A DNA stretch of 10,685 nt, from the NCBI GenBank assembly GCA_035291405.1, contig DATDSD010000033.1, forward strand, positions 1-10,685, written 5' to 3'. The DNA is from UBA12026 sp035291405 (GTDB lineage: Bacteria; Patescibacteriota; Microgenomatia; UBA8517). Under the pieces are notes generated by a model, which was not told the DNA's origin, searched no databases, and saw only the letters and a list, made by a program, of their open reading frames with translations. This document shows positions 9,201-10,685 of this stretch, in pieces; the stretch's first letter is position 1; each line of letters opens with the position of its first letter. A program made the translations under genes and the position numbers.

Positions 9201-10609
9201 CAGCAAATGATGCAGATTTAATTTTTACTCCGGACGCTTCATTTAACGGCTACATTGACAATGTTTATATCTACAGATCAGCCGTCAACACAGCAATTTC
9301 CAATGCAGGAAGACTTGGTGTGGGGCGTCTGGCTCCTGCATATATGCTTGATGTGTTGGCCCCCGAAAATGGAGTTATAGCAAGATTTTTAAGTGATAAT
9401 ACAACAGGTTGTTCATTAGCTACAACAGGTACTATATCTTGCACTTCGGATGTTCGTCTAAAGAAAAATATTGAAAATGTGTCCTTCGGTCTTGATACCG
9501 TTATGAATCTAAGACCCGTTGAATTTGACTGGAAAAATGAAAGTACTGAATATAAAAATCTTGGTTTTATAGCTCAAGAGGTAGAGGAACTTATACCAAA
9601 TGTTGTCTCAACAGATGAAGAAACTGGTTATAAAAGCATTAACCAAATTGGGCTTATTCCAATATTAACAAAGGCGATTCAAGATTTAGCCATAAGATAT
9701 GAAACATTGGCAACAAGGTTTGAAACAAAGGAAATAAAAACAAATCTAATCTCCCCTATTACCAATAGTGATTTGGTTGTTGATTTACAACCCGACAACG
9801 ATCAAGAAGCAAGTAAATTAGTTATAAAGGGAGAAGATGACAGCGAAGTTGCCTCAATTGATGCAACAGGTAAAGTCACCGCTAATACTTTGGAGGTAGA
9901 AAACGATGCAACTGTCGCAGGAACTTTGTATGCAGACAAGATTGAATCTTCAAAATTATCAGAAATTGAAGATTTGTTAAAAGAAGTTGAATCAAACCAG
10001 AACATTTTAGCTCAAAGCGCGTCTTGGGAGGTTAATACTGCTACAGACTCAGGTACATTAATTGCAGATAGTATTCAAACTAGAGACTTGTTTGTAACTG
10101 GTCAGGCAGCCATGACTTCCCTATTTGTATCTGACAATCTAGCAACCAAGTCTATTAATTCTCTTGACTCCGTCTTAGGCATTCAGTCTTTGGCCGCAAT
10201 GCCTGTTGAGATAATGGCAGGTAAGGTAAAAATTGATACCTTGGGTAATGTCTATTTTGAAGGAAATGTCGAAGTTGCTGGAGACCTAACAGTTAATAAT
10301 TTAGTTGTTGCAAATTCAGATTCCGTAATAGCAACAGAGTCTGCTCAGATCAACCCGGGAGAAATTGCCACCAACTCAATTGCAGGAAAAGCAGTTCTTG
10401 CAGCTGGTCAGACTGAAATAAAGATTAATAACCCTAAACTTAAAACCGAAGGCTTAATCTATGTTACACCCGTTTCCTCAACCCAAAATAAAGTACTATA
10501 TGTAAAGAGCAAAGACGTTGGAACTTTTACAGTTGGTTTTAGTGAAGCAATTGATACCGACGTAGAATTTAACTGGTGGATTATTGATCTTAAAAGTGAT
10601 AATATTTAA
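3227..10609 (+). CDS. Giant membrane-anchored tail-fibre-like adhesin with SAM-like N-terminus and S74 chaperone
   Basis: This 2460-residue protein has, in order: (a) residues about 9-84, a helical region like the N-terminal SAM-like core-binding domain of tyrosine recombinases (FLKYLILHGVSKKSIKFYKS, then STINRRLSTLRAYSQFL); (b) a basic linker; (c) one membrane helix, about 154-172; (d) a domain at about 195-300 (RYLSFQGRLTNNLGNPITT, ending APRIQIATVGYALNSETLQG) common at the base of bacterial fibre-like proteins; (e) a long Gly/Thr/Asn/Asp-rich stalk with VGIGT-type modules at 876, 1084, 1641, 1743, 1863 and 2030; (f) a jelly-roll-like module, 1904-2017; (g) an S74 endosialidase-type chaperone, about 2073-2165 (SDVRLKKNI, GFIAQEVEELIP), with catalytic S2074 and K2079; (h) a coiled coil, about 2242-2265, and a C-terminal beta domain, 2378-2460, ending near FNWWIID. 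S74 domains trimerise fibres and then cut themselves off before the Ser. The inferred role is a trimeric surface fibre for attachment. There is no signal peptide; the membrane helix probably acts as signal anchor. Confidence 0.9.
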   Translation: MRKIVNNDQVNNFLKYLILHGVSKKSIKFYKSDLNNFLSWAKNKRLDNNLIKEFVSSQVKTTPPSTINRRLSTLRAYSQFLDKNFMLGVENIPKIFTLKNNLNKILKSSPYRLIQETIIAKFDARPKLQGLFEKIFFNRPNWYKTYHSYPVANYIHIAILVLFCAVAGYAFYDQVINTAKSSLAYPSTPVTPNRYLSFQGRLTNNLGNPITTARDITFKLYTASSGGTTLWDSTACSITPDGDGIFSTLLGSTCGGAIASSVFSENASVWVGVTVGADAEAAPRIQIATVGYALNSETLQGFPLGTGTSTVPYLNSSGELVIAAASPKIQSTSGTFAVEGVALTLTTPNTSNGIITINPDGTGTLDLTFEGAAAGGSANGFINATNANITSGALYGGTVASAATGYNFIDFKSGVSPTSKFSVNDAGNITTAGDVAIGGGNINPSAALTIGDNGDTLVLDSSDWDINATGDMTGIGNITADGTISFTGTTIGLGTSNSATTFNVGTGTGGNTFNIATNNTTKDTVNIGSALDDVIINGAGTGSLINFANFDVEADGDIVTAGDLNVNGDNITADGVLVVDGAGLTLQTTGAGTDITINAVDQIILTDFASCTSLETVGGVLTCGSDDGGATAWDDIGDPDAAADIAFAEYAETLSWNTAASSAAFNGLTFQITNDAGTDGGTQQLLVLNNVDDAGSTGTTESLLTIVNNDANEAVTDGILFGAGGAGTDFTDGIDFSAANLTREIVLENGEAIIGQTADTITFEDDDGTDYATLSASALTVTGDLTISGDDLYMTTNTANYFLMADGTNYNPTSPADARTGLGLTAGGTGDIWVEKAGDTMTGALKINANSTTAFFVEQDGVKDNTFIVDTTNGAVGIGTAPSSTYALQAYRLAGASSEVAIRGYTNVANSTYSNASALDFLAAAGNSSGALSSLIGINGTLQFNGTGTGTLTTGTSMNIGARQSSANAITTLNGASSTLTLDASKGTVSYGNNYSAGFTVGSGTTLSQWVGYNIGTLSNSGTVTNAYGLKMPDINIGGTSNYAIQTNAGNIVFNEGGDASTDLRVEGDTDANLLFVDASSDNVGIGVADPDTKLEVFHAGNQLKLSFDATDNTTFGVDTDGNLTIDGSGTKTIISDDLQITGADILDTNGNEFLRFTSNASAVNELTIANAATGGVVTLAATGGDTDIALSIDSKGADAVNIAGTSTGGVNIAGSGTGDVNIAGGSGSTGCTIDNATGNLTCSGTISGTFSIAANSLDFTEFKDGMALDADTSIAAGAGEEITYNKTFTNDTSENGFVMNFTASDTGSATTAQYGLYLDNVDSTEAVDSLISLNNADADDAVGSAILFTAGGAGTDFTYGINFDAADIGTAEIILENAETIDNQTDGTIALSGILTVNGTSGNGIDITNTGITNDIVLQNDETIDNNTDDTLTLTATYTAISGDLKLIGKDIYDSVGTTMISFAPNPANVNSYNTLAYGSWLIENPTNDGIAALMVNQQKSTVADIFTASASGSPKFTITNSGVLTLANGETIENSTDNIIKLTTATTELTGDLTISGDDLYMGTNTANYFLMADGTNYNPTSPADARTGLGLVAGGAGDIWVEKAGDTMTGALTNTLASGNSLIWDTNTLIVDASSDRVGIGTATPANQLDVTTGDTTSTAVHIGETINNGGFLLSTVDSQLVMLAGGEYTSGAWIARDTTFSGINMYGGDIFFYGNTGLSDDGALTPSVLMNIDGATGNVGVGMTAAGTQQLDVNGDLRVRGSDITDASDVTRITLGATTTLTNTTTTLSGTTTITASSLATLTTSSALALGGATTLTFTSDNATIYGSDSASGNLTLEGTSNATKTNSYVILQPTSGKVGVNTTTPSAIFEISPNTDLPSSNAFEVQAAESANLNDQDADDITFTNATTCWTYGTGWARSGGTALHTVLNTADLSCNLTAGYIDNNQIYRVTFTVGGRTAGTVTPKIGTAAHDYISANASYDITIDATANDADLIFTPDASFNGYIDNVYIYRSAVNTAISNAGRLGVGRLAPAYMLDVLAPENGVIARFLSDNTTGCSLATTGTISCTSDVRLKKNIENVSFGLDTVMNLRPVEFDWKNESTEYKNLGFIAQEVEELIPNVVSTDEETGYKSINQIGLIPILTKAIQDLAIRYETLATRFETKEIKTNLISPITNSDLVVDLQPDNDQEASKLVIKGEDDSEVASIDATGKVTANTLEVENDATVAGTLYADKIESSKLSEIEDLLKEVESNQNILAQSASWEVNTATDSGTLIADSIQTRDLFVTGQAAMTSLFVSDNLATKSINSLDSVLGIQSLAAMPVEIMAGKVKIDTLGNVYFEGNVEVAGDLTVNNLVVANSDSVIATESAQINPGEIATNSIAGKAVLAAGQTEIKINNPKLKTEGLIYVTPVSSTQNKVLYVKSKDVGTFTVGFSEAIDTDVEFNWWIIDLKSDNI
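5570..5761 (+). repeat. Intragenic duplication, copy 1 (residues 782-845)
   Basis: This 192-base segment encodes a 64-residue module containing NYFLMADGTNYNPTSPADAR and KAGDTMTGAL. It recurs without gaps 2310 bases (770 codons) downstream with only three amino-acid changes. The KAGDTMTGAL ending is a common phage tail-fibre repeat motif. Most DNA differences between the copies are synonymous. Confidence 0.9.
7880..8071 (+). repeat. Intragenic duplication, copy 2 (residues 1552-1615)
   Basis: This is the second copy of the 64-residue module. It differs from copy 1 at three positions (Thr to Gly in LYMxTN, Thr to Val in GLxAGG, Thr to Ala in GGxGD). Its later half has more G- and C-ending codons (gcgggaggagcgggagac) than copy 1, so the copies have diverged mainly at silent sites. 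Confidence 0.9.
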
Positions 10610-10611
10610 AT

Positions 10612-10685
10612 ATGAAATTACTTAAAATAATTGAAGAATATTTGTTTTTTCTAGGCCTATTTTTATTGCCTTTGGTCTTTATTCC
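10612..10685 (+). CDS. N-terminal fragment of a membrane protein, possibly O-antigen-ligase-like
   Basis: An ATG two bases after the giant gene's stop opens a frame that runs off the window. The 24 visible residues (MKLLKIIEEY then LFFLGLFLLPLVFI) are a short basic-amphipathic start followed by a hydrophobic helix, so an integral membrane or secreted protein is likely. The pattern recalls the first helix of O-antigen-ligase family (Wzy/WaaL-like) proteins of Patescibacteria, but that is a weak impression from very little sequence. The spacing suggests co-transcription with the giant gene; no Shine-Dalgarno sequence is visible. Confidence 0.55.
   Translation, partial: MKLLKIIEEYLFFLGLFLLPLVFI

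Noticed and set aside
3227..10609. Prophage tail-fibre gene
   Set aside because: No capsid, portal, terminase, tape-measure or lysis genes are near, and the protein has a membrane helix; a cellular surface fibre fits better.
10602..10613. Perfect 12-base palindrome ATATTTAAATAT over the stop/start junction
   Set aside because: Built only of A and T in AT-rich DNA and overlapping coding ends; likely chance.

Overview
The window looks like bacterial chromosome, most likely from an ultra-small, AT-rich lineage of the Candidate Phyla Radiation (Patescibacteria, perhaps Microgenomates). That placement is an inference. It rests on a giant tail-fibre-like surface protein with a C-terminal endosialidase-type chaperone, a DUF916-like anchor protein beside a secreted partner, small membrane-anchored Ig-like proteins, the near absence of Shine-Dalgarno sequences, and standard code (all five visible stop codons are TAA and no gene uses TGA as sense). 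No 16S or other marker gene is present to confirm it.

Layout: (1) 2-379 (+), the 3' end of a secreted or surface protein. Five bases later, in what looks like the same operon, comes (2) 385-1359 (+), a signal-peptide/DUF916-like/one-TM protein resembling WxL-interacting proteins. (3) Converging on it is a two-gene minus-strand operon: 2780-2319 encodes an N-terminally anchored Big_1/invasin-type Ig domain, and 2316-1366 encodes a Ser/Thr/Pro-rich Ig-like protein with a C-terminal membrane anchor. (4) 2781-3226 is an AT-rich divergent intergenic region with candidate promoters. (5) 3227-10609 (+) is one 2460-residue gene filling 69% of the window. (6) Two bases after it starts a truncated membrane protein (10612-10685), possibly an O-antigen-ligase-like protein.

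The large protein is the main object of interest. Its N-terminus resembles the SAM-like core-binding domain of tyrosine recombinases but has no catalytic domain. A single membrane helix follows, then about 1900 residues of tail-fibre-like beta-repeat stalk with six VGIGT-type modules, a lectin-like jelly-roll candidate, and an S74 intramolecular chaperone with an intact Ser-Lys dyad (S2074/K2079). Unusually, about 300 more residues follow the chaperone. The predicted topology is cytoplasmic N-terminus and a very long extracellular fibre.

Taken together, every recognisable product is predicted to be membrane-anchored or extracellular, so the window looks like a cell-surface attachment or envelope locus. 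No RNA genes, CRISPR arrays, insertion sequences or phage structural or packaging genes were seen.
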